A program made the position numbers and the translations under genes. A stretch of 64,000 bases of DNA from Cupriavidus laharis (GTDB lineage: Bacteria; Pseudomonadota; Gammaproteobacteria; Burkholderiales; Burkholderiaceae): assembly GCF_914271435.1 (NCBI RefSeq), contig NZ_CAJZAI010000005.1:124001-188000 (forward strand). Reading direction: 5' to 3'. The notes under the pieces were generated by a model, which saw only the letters and a list, made by a program, of their open reading frames with translations, was not told the DNA's origin and ran no database searches. Shown piece by piece: positions 55,304-64,000 of the stretch. Position 1 is the first letter of the stretch. The number at the start of each line of letters is the position of its first letter.

Positions 55304-56245
55304 TCATCCTTCCTCGGAATGATTGTTGTCGGCGACAGCCGCCGAATCCTGCGCTGCCGTCTCCAGCAGCCACTCACGAAAGCACCGAAGGGCAGGGTGA
55401 TCGCGTCGTTCCCTTGGTGTGCAAAGGAAATAGCCGCGCTGCAGCCGTATCGGAAGATCGAATGGCGCCACCACCCGGCCTGCGGCAAGTTCATCGTGCA
55501 GCAGGCAGCGCTGCAGCACCGCGATGCCCATGTCGGCGCGCACCGCCTGGATCAGGATCGACACCTGGTCGAAGCCCGACGACAGCTTTGGCGCAGCGTT
55601 GGGTACGCCTGCCGCCTGCAACCAGTTCGCCCAGTTGGCGGGCGCAGTGGTGTGGTAGAGCAGGGGTTCATCCATGAGTTCGGCGGGTTCGCGCCAGCGC
55701 CCCGCCGCCTGTCGCTGGCGCGCGCGGTCGGGGTGGCAGATCGGCACCATCTCACGTCCCACGACATAGTCCACCTGCAAGCCTGGCCACTTGCCCGGTT
55801 CACCGGCCAGCAGCGCCGCATCGGGCACGGCACCGGAAAAATCCTCGTCGCGGCGGTAGGGCACGAACTCGAGCCGGATGTCCGGGTGCCGCCGGTGGAA
55901 GTCGGGTAGCCGCGGTACCAGCCAGACACTGGCAAGCGTCGGAACGGCCGACAGCGTGAGATGGTGGCTCCGGTCGCCGGCACGCAGTGCCGCGCTGGCG
56001 TTCTCGATGGCGGCGAGCGGACCTGCCACGGCATCCAGCAGCTGCTGACCGGCGCCGGTCAGCATCAGCCGGTGCGCATTGCGCTGGATCAGCGGTTGGC
56101 CGAAGTGCTCCTCGAGCCGGGCAATGGCCCGGCTTACCGCCCCTTGCGTGACGCAGAGCATCTCGGCTGCACGCGTGAAGCTGCCCAGCCGCACGGCGGC
56201 GACAAAGGCATGCAGCTCGGACATCGAAGGGGAATGCAAGCGCAT
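55304..56245 (-). CDS. LysR-family transcriptional regulator (GcvA-like)
   Basis: Regulator of 313 residues with helix-turn-helix at about 10-70 (ELHAFVAAVRLGSFTRAAEMLCVTQGAVSRAIARLE) and a GcvA-type effector domain (SAVPTLASVWLVPRLPDFHRRHPDIRLEF). ATG 56245 places the domain near the N-terminus. It is divergent from the Bug binding-protein gene with a 120-base gap, so it probably controls it. Confidence 0.91.
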   Translation of the reverse strand: MRLHSPSMSELHAFVAAVRLGSFTRAAEMLCVTQGAVSRAIARLEEHFGQPLIQRNAHRLMLTGAGQQLLDAVAGPLAAIENASAALRAGDRSHHLTLSAVPTLASVWLVPRLPDFHRRHPDIRLEFVPYRRDEDFSGAVPDAALLAGEPGKWPGLQVDYVVGREMVPICHPDRARQRQAAGRWREPAELMDEPLLYHTTAPANWANWLQAAGVPNAAPKLSSGFDQVSILIQAVRADMGIAVLQRCLLHDELAAGRVVAPFDLPIRLQRGYFLCTPRERRDHPALRCFREWLLETAAQDSAAVADNNHSEEG

Positions 56246-56365
56246 GGGCCGGACGGTAGAGAATGATCTTTGGTAATGCGAAGGTGCAATATAGTCGTTT
56301 GCCTCCGGCCGGTAAACGGCTGACACTCGGGCGGCTATTCATCACAAAAAACAGGAGAAAGCCCG

Positions 56366-57361
56366 ATGACCCGAGCCCGGATGTCGCGCCGCCAACTCAT
56401 GCTGTCCGGCACCGCAGCTGCCGCCATGCTGGCATTTACCGGCAGCGCATTTGCACAGGCTACCTATCCCAACCGGCCCATCCGCCTGATCGTGCCGTTC
56501 GCGGCGGGCGGCTCGACCGACCTGTCGGCCCGCCTGGTAGCGGAGTTCGCGGGCCGCGAGCTTGGCCAGCCCATCGTTGTTGAGAACAAGGGTGGAGCAG
56601 GGGGCTCGGTCGGCATGGAGCAGGTCGCCAAGTCGGACCCGGATGGCTACACCATCGGCATGGCCACGGTCAGTACGCACGGTTCCAACCCGGCCGTCTA
56701 CCCGAAGCTGAAGTACGACCCGATCAAGGACTTTGCGCCGGTGACCAATGTGGTGGCGATTCCCAGCGTCTTTGCCGTGCACCCGAGCGTACCGGCCAAG
56801 ACCATGCAGGAGTTCATTGCGCTGGCCAAGGCCAACCCGGGCAAGTACACCTTCGCCTCACCGGGCGCCGGTTCGCTGGGCCATGTGAATATCGAGAACT
56901 TCATGATGCTGGCCCACATCGACCTGCTGCACGTGCCGTACAAGGGCGCAGGCCTGGCGCTCAACGACGCCGTGGCAGGGCAGGTGAATGCCATCACCGA
57001 CAATCTTTCGTCGACGCTGCCCCACGTGAAATCGGGCCGGCTGCGTGCGCTGGCGGTGCTGGGCGCGAGCCGTTCACCGCAGCTGCCGGGCGTACCCACG
57101 TATGCGGAACTGGGCTACAAGGACATGGGTGAGGGTGGCTGGTTCGGCATCGTCGCACCGGCCGGTACGTCGTCAGCCGTGGTTACGCGCCTGAACCAGG
57201 CCATCCACAAGGCCATGCAGAACCCCGAGTTCAAGCGCAAGGTGGAAGAATCGGGCGGCATGCTGGTGCCGACCACGCCCGACCAGTTCAAGGTGCAGAT
57301 CCAGCAGGCCATGGCGCGATACGCGCGCGTGGCCAAGGCGGCCAACATCAAGCTGGACTGA
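56366..57361 (+). CDS. Bug/TctC-family periplasmic binding protein
   Basis: Receptor of 331 residues of the tripartite tricarboxylate transporter class, very numerous in Burkholderiales. The signal peptide has SRRQLMLSG, possibly Tat-directed, and ends near 30 (GSAFAQ). Family segments are YPNRPIRLIVPFAAGGSTD, VVENKGGAGGSVG, and the ligand loops FASPGAGSLGH and VPYKGAG. The Asp and amide contacts for a carboxylate are present. No TctAB genes are near. It lies three bases before an N-formylglutamate amidohydrolase gene. The ribosome site is ACAGGAGAAAGCCCG. Confidence 0.92.
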   Translation: MTRARMSRRQLMLSGTAAAAMLAFTGSAFAQATYPNRPIRLIVPFAAGGSTDLSARLVAEFAGRELGQPIVVENKGGAGGSVGMEQVAKSDPDGYTIGMATVSTHGSNPAVYPKLKYDPIKDFAPVTNVVAIPSVFAVHPSVPAKTMQEFIALAKANPGKYTFASPGAGSLGHVNIENFMMLAHIDLLHVPYKGAGLALNDAVAGQVNAITDNLSSTLPHVKSGRLRALAVLGASRSPQLPGVPTYAELGYKDMGEGGWFGIVAPAGTSSAVVTRLNQAIHKAMQNPEFKRKVEESGGMLVPTTPDQFKVQIQQAMARYARVAKAANIKLD

Positions 57362-57364
57362 CGC

Positions 57365-58234
57365 ATGACCGAAGCCGTAAAAACGACCACCGTCGCGCCG
57401 TTCACGTTGGCGCTGCCGCAGGACGAAGCCTTGCCGCTGGTGTGCGATTCGCCGCATAGCGGCACCGTCTATCCGGCGGACTTCGGCGCCGCAGTGGCGC
57501 CTGAGCGCTTGCGTGGCGGCGAGGATACACACATCGATGCGCTGTGGGAGAGCGTGCCTCGTGTCGGCGGTACGCTGCTCGCGGCAACCTTTCCGCGGGT
57601 CTATATCGACCCGAACCGCATGCTGGACGACATCGATCCGGATCAGCTGGATGCGCCCTGGCCGACCCCCCTGGCTCCGGGTGAGAAAACCCGGCTGGGC
57701 TATGGGCTGATCTGGCGAAACATCGATGCCGAGACGCCGATCTACGACCGGAAACTTACGGTAGCCGAAGTGCAGGCCCGCATCGACCGCTACTACCGGC
57801 CGTACCACGCAGCGCTGTCGGAGGCGGTGGAGGGCGCTTATCAGCGCTTCGGTGCCGTCTGGCACCTGAACCTGCATTCCATGCCAAACAACGCCTATGA
57901 GCGGCTCAAGATCCAGAGCCCGCATCCGCTGGCGGATTTTGTGCTGGGGGATCGGGATGGCAGCACGTGTGAGCCGGGGCTGGTCGATCTGGTAGAGAGG
58001 GAACTGCGAGGCATGGGGTACACCGTCGCACGCAACGACCCGTACAAGGGCGTGCAGCTCATCGCCCAGATCGGGCGCCCGGCGGAACGACGCAACAGCC
58101 TGCAGATCGAGATCCGGCGACCGCTTTATATGGATGAGCGGACGCGGGAGAGGAATGAGGGTTTTGTTGCCTTGCAGAGGGATTTGGCTTTGCTGACGCT
58201 GCAGATTGCCGCTTACGTGAGGCGGGAGGTTTGA
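57365..58234 (+). CDS. hutG: N-formylglutamate amidohydrolase family enzyme
   Basis: Zinc-type hydrolase of 289 residues. Conserved segments are CDSPHSGTVYP, GGEDTHIDALWE, RVYIDPNRMLDDID, HLNLHSMPNN and NSLQIEIRRPLYMDE, which hold the His/Glu metal and catalytic residues. The family releases formate from N-formylglutamate, last step of one histidine pathway, but no other hut genes are here. Its coupling to a Bug receptor suggests it acts on an imported N-acylated or formylated amino acid. hutG is a family label, not proof of substrate. Confidence 0.85.
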   Translation: MTEAVKTTTVAPFTLALPQDEALPLVCDSPHSGTVYPADFGAAVAPERLRGGEDTHIDALWESVPRVGGTLLAATFPRVYIDPNRMLDDIDPDQLDAPWPTPLAPGEKTRLGYGLIWRNIDAETPIYDRKLTVAEVQARIDRYYRPYHAALSEAVEGAYQRFGAVWHLNLHSMPNNAYERLKIQSPHPLADFVLGDRDGSTCEPGLVDLVERELRGMGYTVARNDPYKGVQLIAQIGRPAERRNSLQIEIRRPLYMDERTRERNEGFVALQRDLALLTLQIAAYVRREV

Positions 58235-58237
58235 GGG

Positions 58238-58253
58238 TGTTTCACGTGGAACA
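58238..58253 (+). other. parS site 1
   Basis: TGTTTCACGTGGAACA, one mismatch from a perfect 16-base palindrome, starting 4 bases after the amidohydrolase stop. Matches the bacterial parS consensus bound by ParB, whose gene is 4 kb away. Confidence 0.93.
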
Positions 58254-58290
58254 GTTGGCGGGGGTTTTGGGGGGGATTTGATGGGCTGTC

Positions 58291-58974
58291 GTGCTTGGCG
58301 GGCGTGGCTGTTTCGCCGGCGTAGCCGGCGACCTACTTTTACCCGAGCGGTAAAAGTAGGCAAAAACGCGTTTTCGTGGTGGACGAACGGCTCGATGAGG
58401 TGAAGACGGTCCAGGGGCATAACCAGACTGCCTGCCGCGTAGATGATTAGGATGGACAGGGCGTACGAACGAACCCGGATTACGGAGTGGTCCCTCCTGA
58501 CAGCGATATCGCGGGGACGCCTTCGGCTGCGCTACGCGCGGTCAGCAGTCCGGGTTTCCGGGCCGCAGCCCGAACCAGAGCGTAGTGACGAAGCCCTTGG
58601 CGCATGTGCCATGCGCGAAGAGAGAAAACGAAGAAGGGGAAGCGCCGGCGCCAGCGACGTTGATGCCCTCGCCATGCCGACTAGGACACCGCGCGCAGTG
58701 CAGCCGTAGGCGTCCACGCGATACCGGTAGCAGCAGGGGCCACGGACAGTTTCGGGGCTCGTTCAATCAGCGCTGTAATCCTGACTACGGCCGCGCCCCA
58801 CGCGGCAGGCAGCCAGAAACACTCTGAAGCCCATACCCGTACAACACCCTTGGCACACTACGATCAATATTCGCCCGTTAGGGCAACCAAACGCGCTTTT
58901 TGGTTACTTTTTGCCGCTCGGGCAAAAAGTGACTCGCCGGCTACGCCGGCGAAACAGCGGCGCCCGCCAAGCAC
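58291..58974. repeat. Long imperfect inverted repeat between two parS sites
   Basis: Arms of about 82-86 bases at 58291-58372 and 58889-58974 are inverted copies. Both carry GTGCTTGGCGGGCG, GCTGTTTCGCCGGCGTAGCC and a small hairpin built around CCCGAGCGG, ending CGCGTTT. With the two parS sites at its ends, the whole 58238-59013 block is roughly symmetrical. The 500-base middle has no convincing gene and looks like Burkholderiales intergenic repeat DNA. The gap 58235-59099 holds nothing else. Confidence 0.8.
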
Positions 58975-58997
58975 GCCAACCCCAAAATCCCACCCCT

Positions 58998-59013
58998 TGT
59001 TCCACGTGAAACA
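58998..59013 (+). other. parS site 2
   Basis: TGTTCCACGTGAAACA, the reverse complement of site 1 exactly, at the other end of the inverted-repeat block, 86 bases before mnmG. Confidence 0.95.
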
Positions 59014-59099
59014 CCACAACCCCCAAAAAGCCCCCAGTAGATTGCCGCTATAATTCGAAATCCTGATCGTTCCCGCCAGCCTCCTGGAGGAGGTGTCCC

Positions 59100-61040
59100 A
59101 TGCTTTACCCAAAAGAATTCGATGTCATTGTCGTCGGTGGTGGCCATGCCGGCACGGAAGCCGCCCTGGCCGCTGCCCGGATGGGCTGCCAGACGCTGCT
59201 GCTGACCCATAACATCGAGACGCTGGGGCAGATGAGCTGCAATCCGTCGATTGGCGGTATCGGGAAGGGGCACCTGGTCAAGGAAGTGGACGCGATGGGC
59301 GGCGCTATGGCTGCCGCCACCGATGAGGCGGGGATCCAGTTCCGTATCCTCAATTCCAGCAAGGGACCGGCCGTGCGCGCGACGCGCGCCCAGGCCGACC
59401 GCGTGCTGTACCGCAAGGCCATCCGTACCCGGCTGGAGAATCAGCCGAACCTGATGCTGTTCCAGCAGGCCGTTGACGATTTGCTGGTGGAAGGCGACCG
59501 CGTCGTTGGCGCGGTGACTCAGGTTGGCATTGCCTTCCGTGCCCGTGCGGTGGTGCTGACGGCCGGTACGTTCCTGGACGGCAAGATCCATGTCGGCCTG
59601 GACAACCATACGGGCGGCCGCGCGGGTGACCCCGCTTCGGTGTCGTTGTCGGCCAGGCTCAAGGAGCTGAAGCTGCCGCAGGGGCGCCTGAAGACCGGTA
59701 CGCCGCCGCGTATCGACGGCCGCACCATTGATTTTTCCGTGATGGAAGAGCAGCCCGGTGACCTGGATCCGGTGCCGGTGTTCTCGTTCCTCGGCCGGCC
59801 TGAGCAGCACCCGCAGCAGTTGCCATGCTGGATCAGCCATACCAACAGCCGTACCCACGACATCATCCGCGGTGGGCTCGACCGCTCGCCGATGTACACC
59901 GGCGTGATCGAGGGGGTAGGGCCGCGCTATTGCCCGAGCATCGAGGACAAGATCCATCGCTTTGCCAGCAAGGACAGCCACCAGATCTTCCTGGAGCCGG
60001 AAGGGCTGACCACCAACGAGTTCTACCCGAACGGCATCTCCACGAGCCTGCCTTTCGACGTGCAGCTCGAGCTGGTGCACTCGATCCGTGGCCTGGAGAA
60101 CGCGCATATCCTGCGCCCCGGCTACGCCATCGAGTACGACTATTTCGATCCGCGTGCACTTAAGGCCTCGCTGGAAAGCAAGGCGATCGCCGGGCTGTTC
60201 TTTGCCGGCCAGATCAACGGTACTACCGGCTATGAAGAGGCTGCCGCGCAGGGCCTGCTCGCCGGCATCAACGCCGGTTGCTATGTGCGCGAGCGCGATG
60301 CCTGGACGCCGCGCCGCGATCAAGCCTACCTGGGCGTGCTGGTCGACGACCTGATCACGCGTGGCGTGACCGAGCCGTACCGCATGTTCACGAGCCGGGC
60401 CGAGTTCCGCCTGAGCCTGCGGGAAGACAATGCCGACATGCGCCTGACCGAGATGGGCCGCGAACTCGGGGTGGTCGATGACGTGCGCTGGGACGCCTTC
60501 AACCGCAAGCGCGATGCTGTTTCACGTGAAACAGAGCGCCTGAAGAGCACATGGGTCAACCCGGCCATGCTGCCGGCCGAAGATGCCGTGCCTCTGCTGG
60601 GCAAGCCGATCGAGCGCGAGTACAGCCTGGCTGACCTGCTGCGCCGGCCGGAAGTGCGCTATGACGCCCTGATGGCATTGCAGGGAGGTCGCCACGCACC
60701 GGAAGCGCCGCTGGACGCGGATTCGCTGCTGGTGGACCAGATCCGCGAGCAGATCGAGATCGGCATCAAGTATCACGGCTATATCACCCGCCAGGCTGCC
60801 GAGGTGGACAAGCTTGAAGCCAATGAATCGACGCGCCTGCCGGAAGGGCTGGACTATACCGAGGTGCGCGGCCTGGGCTTCGAGGTCAGCCAGAAGCTGA
60901 ACCAGCACCGGCCCGAGACCCTGGGCCAGGCCTCGCGCATTTCGGGCGTGACGCCGGCGGCGATCTCGCTGCTGCTGGTTCACCTGAAGAAGAAGGGGCT
61001 GGGGCGCACCCGTTCCGGCAACTCCCAAGAGGCTGCCTGA
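59100..61040 (+). CDS. mnmG: tRNA uridine-5-carboxymethylaminomethyl modification enzyme MnmG
   Basis: FAD-dependent subunit of the MnmEG complex, 646 residues (E. coli 629), which modifies wobble U34 of several tRNAs. The FAD motif [17 protein letters not shown] (14-30), [24 protein letters not shown] and the C-terminal helical domain binding MnmE are all present. The ribosome site TGGAGGAGGTGTCC is strong. A parS site lies inside the coding region near codon 473. It is followed directly by rsmG, the usual gidAB arrangement. Confidence 0.97.
   Translation: MLYPKEFDVIVVGGGHAGTEAALAAARMGCQTLLLTHNIETLGQMSCNPSIGGIGKGHLVKEVDAMGGAMAAATDEAGIQFRILNSSKGPAVRATRAQADRVLYRKAIRTRLENQPNLMLFQQAVDDLLVEGDRVVGAVTQVGIAFRARAVVLTAGTFLDGKIHVGLDNHTGGRAGDPASVSLSARLKELKLPQGRLKTGTPPRIDGRTIDFSVMEEQPGDLDPVPVFSFLGRPEQHPQQLPCWISHTNSRTHDIIRGGLDRSPMYTGVIEGVGPRYCPSIEDKIHRFASKDSHQIFLEPEGLTTNEFYPNGISTSLPFDVQLELVHSIRGLENAHILRPGYAIEYDYFDPRALKASLESKAIAGLFFAGQINGTTGYEEAAAQGLLAGINAGCYVRERDAWTPRRDQAYLGVLVDDLITRGVTEPYRMFTSRAEFRLSLREDNADMRLTEMGRELGVVDDVRWDAFNRKRDAVSRETERLKSTWVNPAMLPAEDAVPLLGKPIEREYSLADLLRRPEVRYDALMALQGGRHAPEAPLDADSLLVDQIREQIEIGIKYHGYITRQAAEVDKLEANESTRLPEGLDYTEVRGLGFEVSQKLNQHRPETLGQASRISGVTPAAISLLLVHLKKKGLGRTRSGNSQEAA
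60518..60533 (+). other. parS site 3 (inside mnmG)
   Basis: TGTTTCACGTGAAACA, a perfect 16-base palindrome read in frame as part of AVSRETER in MnmG. It is the best match of the three sites here. Confidence 0.96.
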
Positions 61041-61748
61041 GTGGGCGGCCAACGACACACCGTGATCGACGACGCAGCCCAGCGTCGTCGCCTGGAGGCC
61101 GGCCTGGCCGAGATCGGCCTGGCGTTGCCTTCGGACCGCATCGACACGCTGTTCGCGTACCTTGCGCTGCTGCGCAAGTGGAATGGCGTCTATAACCTCA
61201 CCGCGATCCGCCATCCAGATGAAATGCTGACGCATCATCTGCTGGATTCGCTGGCTGCCGTCCCGGCGCTGGCGGAGGCGGCACGTTCGACGGCGGTGGC
61301 CGGCGGTGCGCGGGGCAGGGTGCTCGACGTGGGTTCGGGTGGTGGCATGCCGGGCTTGCCACTTGCGATTTCGTGCCCCGATGTCTCCGTGCTGATGGTC
61401 GACATCGTGCAGAAGAAGACAGCTTTCCTGACACAGTGCCGTGCCCAGCTTGGCCTGCCGAATGCCGCAGCCCACTGGGGGCCGGTCGAGAAGCTGGAAG
61501 ACACGAATAAATTTGCGGTGATTACGTCACGTGCATTCGCGGAGCTGACCGACTTCGTCAACCTCTCCGGCCATCTGCTGGCGCCGGAAGGGCGGTTGAT
61601 TGCGATGAAGGGCGTGTATCCGCAGGCCGAGCTGGATCGGATGGATGCAGCGGGCCTGATGGCTGCGTGGCAGGTGGAGGAAGTGCGGCGACTGACGGTG
61701 CCCGGGCTGGATGCCGAGCGCCATCTGGTGTTCTTGTCGCGCAGGTGA
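61041..61748 (+). CDS. rsmG: 16S rRNA (guanine-527-N7)-methyltransferase RsmG
   Basis: SAM-dependent methyltransferase of 235 residues. Family segments are LLRKWNGVYNLTAIR, HLLDSLA, the SAM loop VLDVGSGGGMPGLPLAI, and VITSRAFAEL. The GTG start immediately follows the mnmG stop with no spacer, and AAGAGG just before the stop can serve as its ribosome site. Loss of this enzyme gives low-level streptomycin resistance in other bacteria. Confidence 0.96.
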   Translation: MGGQRHTVIDDAAQRRRLEAGLAEIGLALPSDRIDTLFAYLALLRKWNGVYNLTAIRHPDEMLTHHLLDSLAAVPALAEAARSTAVAGGARGRVLDVGSGGGMPGLPLAISCPDVSVLMVDIVQKKTAFLTQCRAQLGLPNAAAHWGPVEKLEDTNKFAVITSRAFAELTDFVNLSGHLLAPEGRLIAMKGVYPQAELDRMDAAGLMAAWQVEEVRRLTVPGLDAERHLVFLSRR

Positions 61749-61830
61749 TATTGGCGGTGTGCGCCGCGAACCGGACGGGGCCAGCGGGCCGCGGCCGGAT
61801 GAAGAATTCAATCGGGAGCCTCAGGAGCAT

Positions 61831-62637
61831 ATGGCCAAGGTATTCGTGATCGCAAACCAGAAGGGCGGGGTGGGCAAGACCACCACGACGGTGAACCTCG
61901 CCGCGGGACTGGCTGCGCAGGACCAGCGCGTGCTGCTGGTCGACCTGGATCCGCAGGGCAATGCCTCGATGGGTTCGGGCATCGACAAGCATTCGTTGGA
62001 ACACAGCGTGTACCAGGTGCTGGTCGGTCTGGCCTCCGTTTCGCAGGCACGCCAGCGTTCGGAAACCGGCAGGTATGACGTGCTGCCCGCCAACCGCGAG
62101 CTGGCCGGCGCGGAAGTCGAACTCGTGGAACTGGACCAACGCGAGCGCCGGCTCAAGCAGGCCATTGCCGAGGTCGACGATCAGTACGACTTCGTGCTGA
62201 TCGACTGCCCGCCGTCGCTGTCGCTGCTGACGCTGAATGGCCTGTGCGCGGCGCATGGCGTGATTGTCCCGATGCAGTGCGAATACTTCGCGCTCGAAGG
62301 ATTGTCCGACCTGGTCAACACCATCAAGCAGGTACATGCGAACCTGAACCGTGAACTGAAGGTGATCGGCCTGTTGCGTGTCATGTTCGATCCGCGTGTC
62401 ACGCTGCAGCAGCAGGTATCGGCTCAGCTCGAATCGCACTTCGGCGACAAGGTTTTCAAGACCCTGATCCCGCGCAACGTGCGCCTGGCCGAGGCGCCTT
62501 CCTATGGCATGCCGGGCGTTGCCTTCGATCCATCGTCGAAGGGCGCCAAGGCTTATCTCGACTTCGGCGCCGAGATGATCGCCCGTGTCAGGCAGCTGTC
62601 GGCGCCGGAAGCTGCCACCGCCATGCAAGGACAGTGA
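61831..62637 (+). CDS. parA: Chromosome-partitioning ATPase ParA
   Basis: Deviant Walker-type ATPase of 268 residues: ANQKGGVGKTTTTVNLAAGL with Lys11 and Lys16, switch region LVDLDPQGNASMGSGI, and IDCPPSLSLLTLNGL. ParA forms ATP-dependent gradients on the nucleoid that move ParB-parS complexes apart. ATG 61831 has TCAGGAGCAT upstream. It has no N-terminal regulatory helix-turn-helix, as usual for chromosomal ParA (type Ib-like soj). It is followed by parB 2 bases later. Confidence 0.96.
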   Translation: MAKVFVIANQKGGVGKTTTTVNLAAGLAAQDQRVLLVDLDPQGNASMGSGIDKHSLEHSVYQVLVGLASVSQARQRSETGRYDVLPANRELAGAEVELVELDQRERRLKQAIAEVDDQYDFVLIDCPPSLSLLTLNGLCAAHGVIVPMQCEYFALEGLSDLVNTIKQVHANLNRELKVIGLLRVMFDPRVTLQQQVSAQLESHFGDKVFKTLIPRNVRLAEAPSYGMPGVAFDPSSKGAKAYLDFGAEMIARVRQLSAPEAATAMQGQ

Positions 62638-62639
62638 CC

Positions 62640-63542
62640 ATGAGCACCGTGAAGAAGAAGGGTCTGGGCCGCGGCCTGGAAGCCCTGCTGGGTGGACCTG
62701 CAGAGATCGTCGAGACCGCGAAGCAGGAGGGCGCGCCCACCGTGCTGCGCCTGGACCAGCTTCAGCCGGGCAAGTACCAGCCGCGCACGCGCATGGATGA
62801 GGGCGCCTTGCAGGAACTTGCCGCGAGCATCCGTGCGCAGGGCCTGATGCAGCCGATCCTGGTGCGGCGCGTGGCAGAGCCCGACCGCTACGAGATCATT
62901 GCCGGCGAACGGCGCTTCCGCGCGTCAAAGATCGCCGGGCTCGACAAGGTGCCGGTGCTCGTGAAGGAGGTCACCGACGAAGCGGCGGCGGCCATGGCGC
63001 TGATCGAGAATATCCAGCGCGAAGACCTCAATCCGCTCGAGGAAGCGCAAGGCATCATGCGACTGATCCGCGAGTTCCGCTTCACGCATGAACAGGCCGC
63101 GGAGTCGGTGGGCCGTTCGCGCAGCGCGGTGTCCAACCTGCTGCGCCTGCTGAACCTGGCCGCGCCGGTGCAGACCATGCTGATGGCGGGCGATCTCGAC
63201 ATGGGTCACGCGCGTGCGCTGCTGGCGGTCGATGGCGCGAACCAGATCACGCTGGCCAACCAGATCATCAACAAGCGTTTGTCGGTGCGCGAGACCGAGA
63301 AGCTGGTGGCGTCCACGCTCAAGCCGTTCGAGCTGAAGTCGCTCAAGCACAAGACCGGCAATGGCATGCGCGACGTTGCGCGGCTGGAAGAAGAATTGTC
63401 GGATGCGCTCGGGCTGTCGGTGCAGATCAAGCTCGGTGTGCGCGGCAAGGGCCAGCTCACCATTCACTTCACCAACAACGAAGCGCTCGATGGCGTGCTC
63501 GCGCGTTTGCGCGATGCGAGTGAAGGGCAGCGGGTAGCCTGA
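62640..63542 (+). CDS. parB: Chromosome-partitioning protein ParB
   Basis: CTP-dependent DNA clamp of 300 residues. The N-terminus KKKGLGRGLEALLGG is the ParA-interaction motif. The CTPase/ParB fold contains GERRFRASKIAGL and ALIENIQREDLNPLEEA, and the helix-turn-helix FTHEQAAESVGRSRSAVSNLLRLL reads parS. The C-terminal dimer domain ends at QRVA. ATG 62640 was preferred over GTG 62634. Three parS sites lie within 5 kb. Confidence 0.96.
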   Translation: MSTVKKKGLGRGLEALLGGPAEIVETAKQEGAPTVLRLDQLQPGKYQPRTRMDEGALQELAASIRAQGLMQPILVRRVAEPDRYEIIAGERRFRASKIAGLDKVPVLVKEVTDEAAAAMALIENIQREDLNPLEEAQGIMRLIREFRFTHEQAAESVGRSRSAVSNLLRLLNLAAPVQTMLMAGDLDMGHARALLAVDGANQITLANQIINKRLSVRETEKLVASTLKPFELKSLKHKTGNGMRDVARLEEELSDALGLSVQIKLGVRGKGQLTIHFTNNEALDGVLARLRDASEGQRVA

Positions 63543-63774
63543 AAAGCTGCGCGATAAACGGCCATTTGCAGGCTCACTGTTGCAATCACGCAGCAGTTAA
63601 CAATCCGATGTTCGGTTAACGTACCGGGCAGTCGCGAATCCACCATCATGCGTCACGCAGGTTGCGCAATCCAATTACGTCAAGCGTCGTTGCTGCGCAA
63701 TTTCAACGAAGCCATCATGCAATCGTGATGGCAACCGTTGTGCAGTTTGCCGTTGCAAGCAAACTGTAAGTACA

Positions 63775-63804
63775 TTGACGCGACTCAGTAGTTCCCCTTA
63801 AAAT
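63775..63804 (+). promoter_or_regulatory. Probable promoter of the atp operon
   Basis: TTGACG (63775-63780), an 18-base spacer and TAAAAT (63799-63804), about 60 bases before atpI. The gap 63543-63863 also holds a GCCATCA...TGATGGC hairpin (63711-63732) and two TGCGCAAT copies (63663, 63694). Confidence 0.72.
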
Positions 63805-63863
63805 CGTGCGGTTTGAATTCTGGTCGGGCCGAAAAGTTCCGGCCTGAATGAGGCAGGCAGGTA

Positions 63864-64000
63864 GTGGTGCGAGACCGTCAGCAGCAAAACGATTCGCGTC
63901 GGGCAGACGCCGGTCATGATGACTGGGATTCTGACGCAGAACGTGAAGAAGAAGCTGTCGATCCGCTGTCACACGCCGAAGCGGTGACACTGTTTGGCGA
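63864..64000 (+). CDS. atpI: ATP synthase subunit I, N-terminal part (3' end outside window)
   Basis: Partial frame of 45 codons open to the window edge, starting GTG 63864 or 63867 after AGGCAGGTA. The start is charged and acidic (SDAEREEEAVDPLSHAEAVTLFG), as in AtpI of this group, before the expected membrane helices. Identification rests mainly on position after parAB and on the promoter, because the conserved part lies outside. Confidence 0.72.
   Translation, partial: MVRDRQQQNDSRRADAGHDDWDSDAEREEEAVDPLSHAEAVTLFG

Noticed and set aside
57365..58234. Full histidine utilisation (hut) locus
   Set aside because: Only the amidohydrolase-type gene is present; hutH, hutU, hutI and hutF are absent nearby.
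58443..58709. Plus-strand frame of 88 codons in the middle of the parS-bounded block
   Set aside because: No ribosome site or domain; the sequence looks like intergenic repeat DNA read by chance.

Overview
The window is GC-rich chromosomal DNA with the gene content and order of the Cupriavidus/Ralstonia branch of the Burkholderiales. Support comes from the mnmG-rsmG-parA-parB-atpI order with parS sites, a phenylalanine hydroxylase operon under an Lrp-type regulator, a Bug-type binding protein, many LysR regulators and several branched-chain-type ABC transporters. No phage, plasmid backbone, CRISPR array or secondary-metabolite cluster is visible. The one clear mobile element is a group II intron at 5433-8383.

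Layout. 1-2.5 kb: end of an ntrY kinase gene, a short ntrX-like regulator, tRNA-Phe and a coiled-coil protein. 2.5-5.2 kb: an AqpS-like channel convergent with a large outer-membrane-like lipoprotein. 5.4-8.4 kb: the intron, inserted just after a -10-like element in what looks like the leader of a TRAP binding-protein gene (8.6 kb). 9.9-12 kb: rarD and dinB. 12.1-15.2 kb: a DUF2272 lipoprotein, HU, about 1 kb of non-coding DNA crowded with GTWWAC hexamers and perfect DnaA boxes, and a SET-domain protein. 15.2-17.6 kb: a TctDE-like two-component pair. 17.8-19.8 kb: phhB, phhA and a divergent Lrp/AsnC regulator. 19.9-28.9 kb: a tight operon of alpha-2-macroglobulin, YhhN-like membrane protein and penicillin-binding protein 1C. 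28.9-35.8 kb: LysR/aldo-keto reductase, an ornithine-cyclodeaminase homologue, TetR/alkylsulfatase and an OmpW-like protein. 35.8-39.2 kb: a copper-efflux locus (copZ, copA, cueR) with two CueR-type promoters. 39.2-43 kb: a lipase-like hydrolase and a LysR/GMC-oxidoreductase pair. 43.3-55.1 kb: two complete branched-chain-type ABC importers separated by an unknown protein and a TSUP permease. 55.3-58.2 kb: LysR, Bug binding protein and N-formylglutamate amidohydrolase. 58.2-64 kb: a parS-bounded inverted repeat, mnmG, rsmG, parA, parB and the start of atpI, which suggests proximity to the chromosome origin.

How the parts work together. Much of the window is nutrient uptake: two Liv-type systems, an orphan TRAP receptor and a Bug receptor. 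Beside it lie small catabolic units with local regulators. Chromosome-maintenance functions lie at the right end (ParABS) and possibly at 13-14.6 kb (DnaA boxes around HU). The periplasm/envelope theme is the alpha-2-macroglobulin/PBP1C operon, two lipoproteins and OmpW. The least explained stretch is 13.0-14.6 kb.
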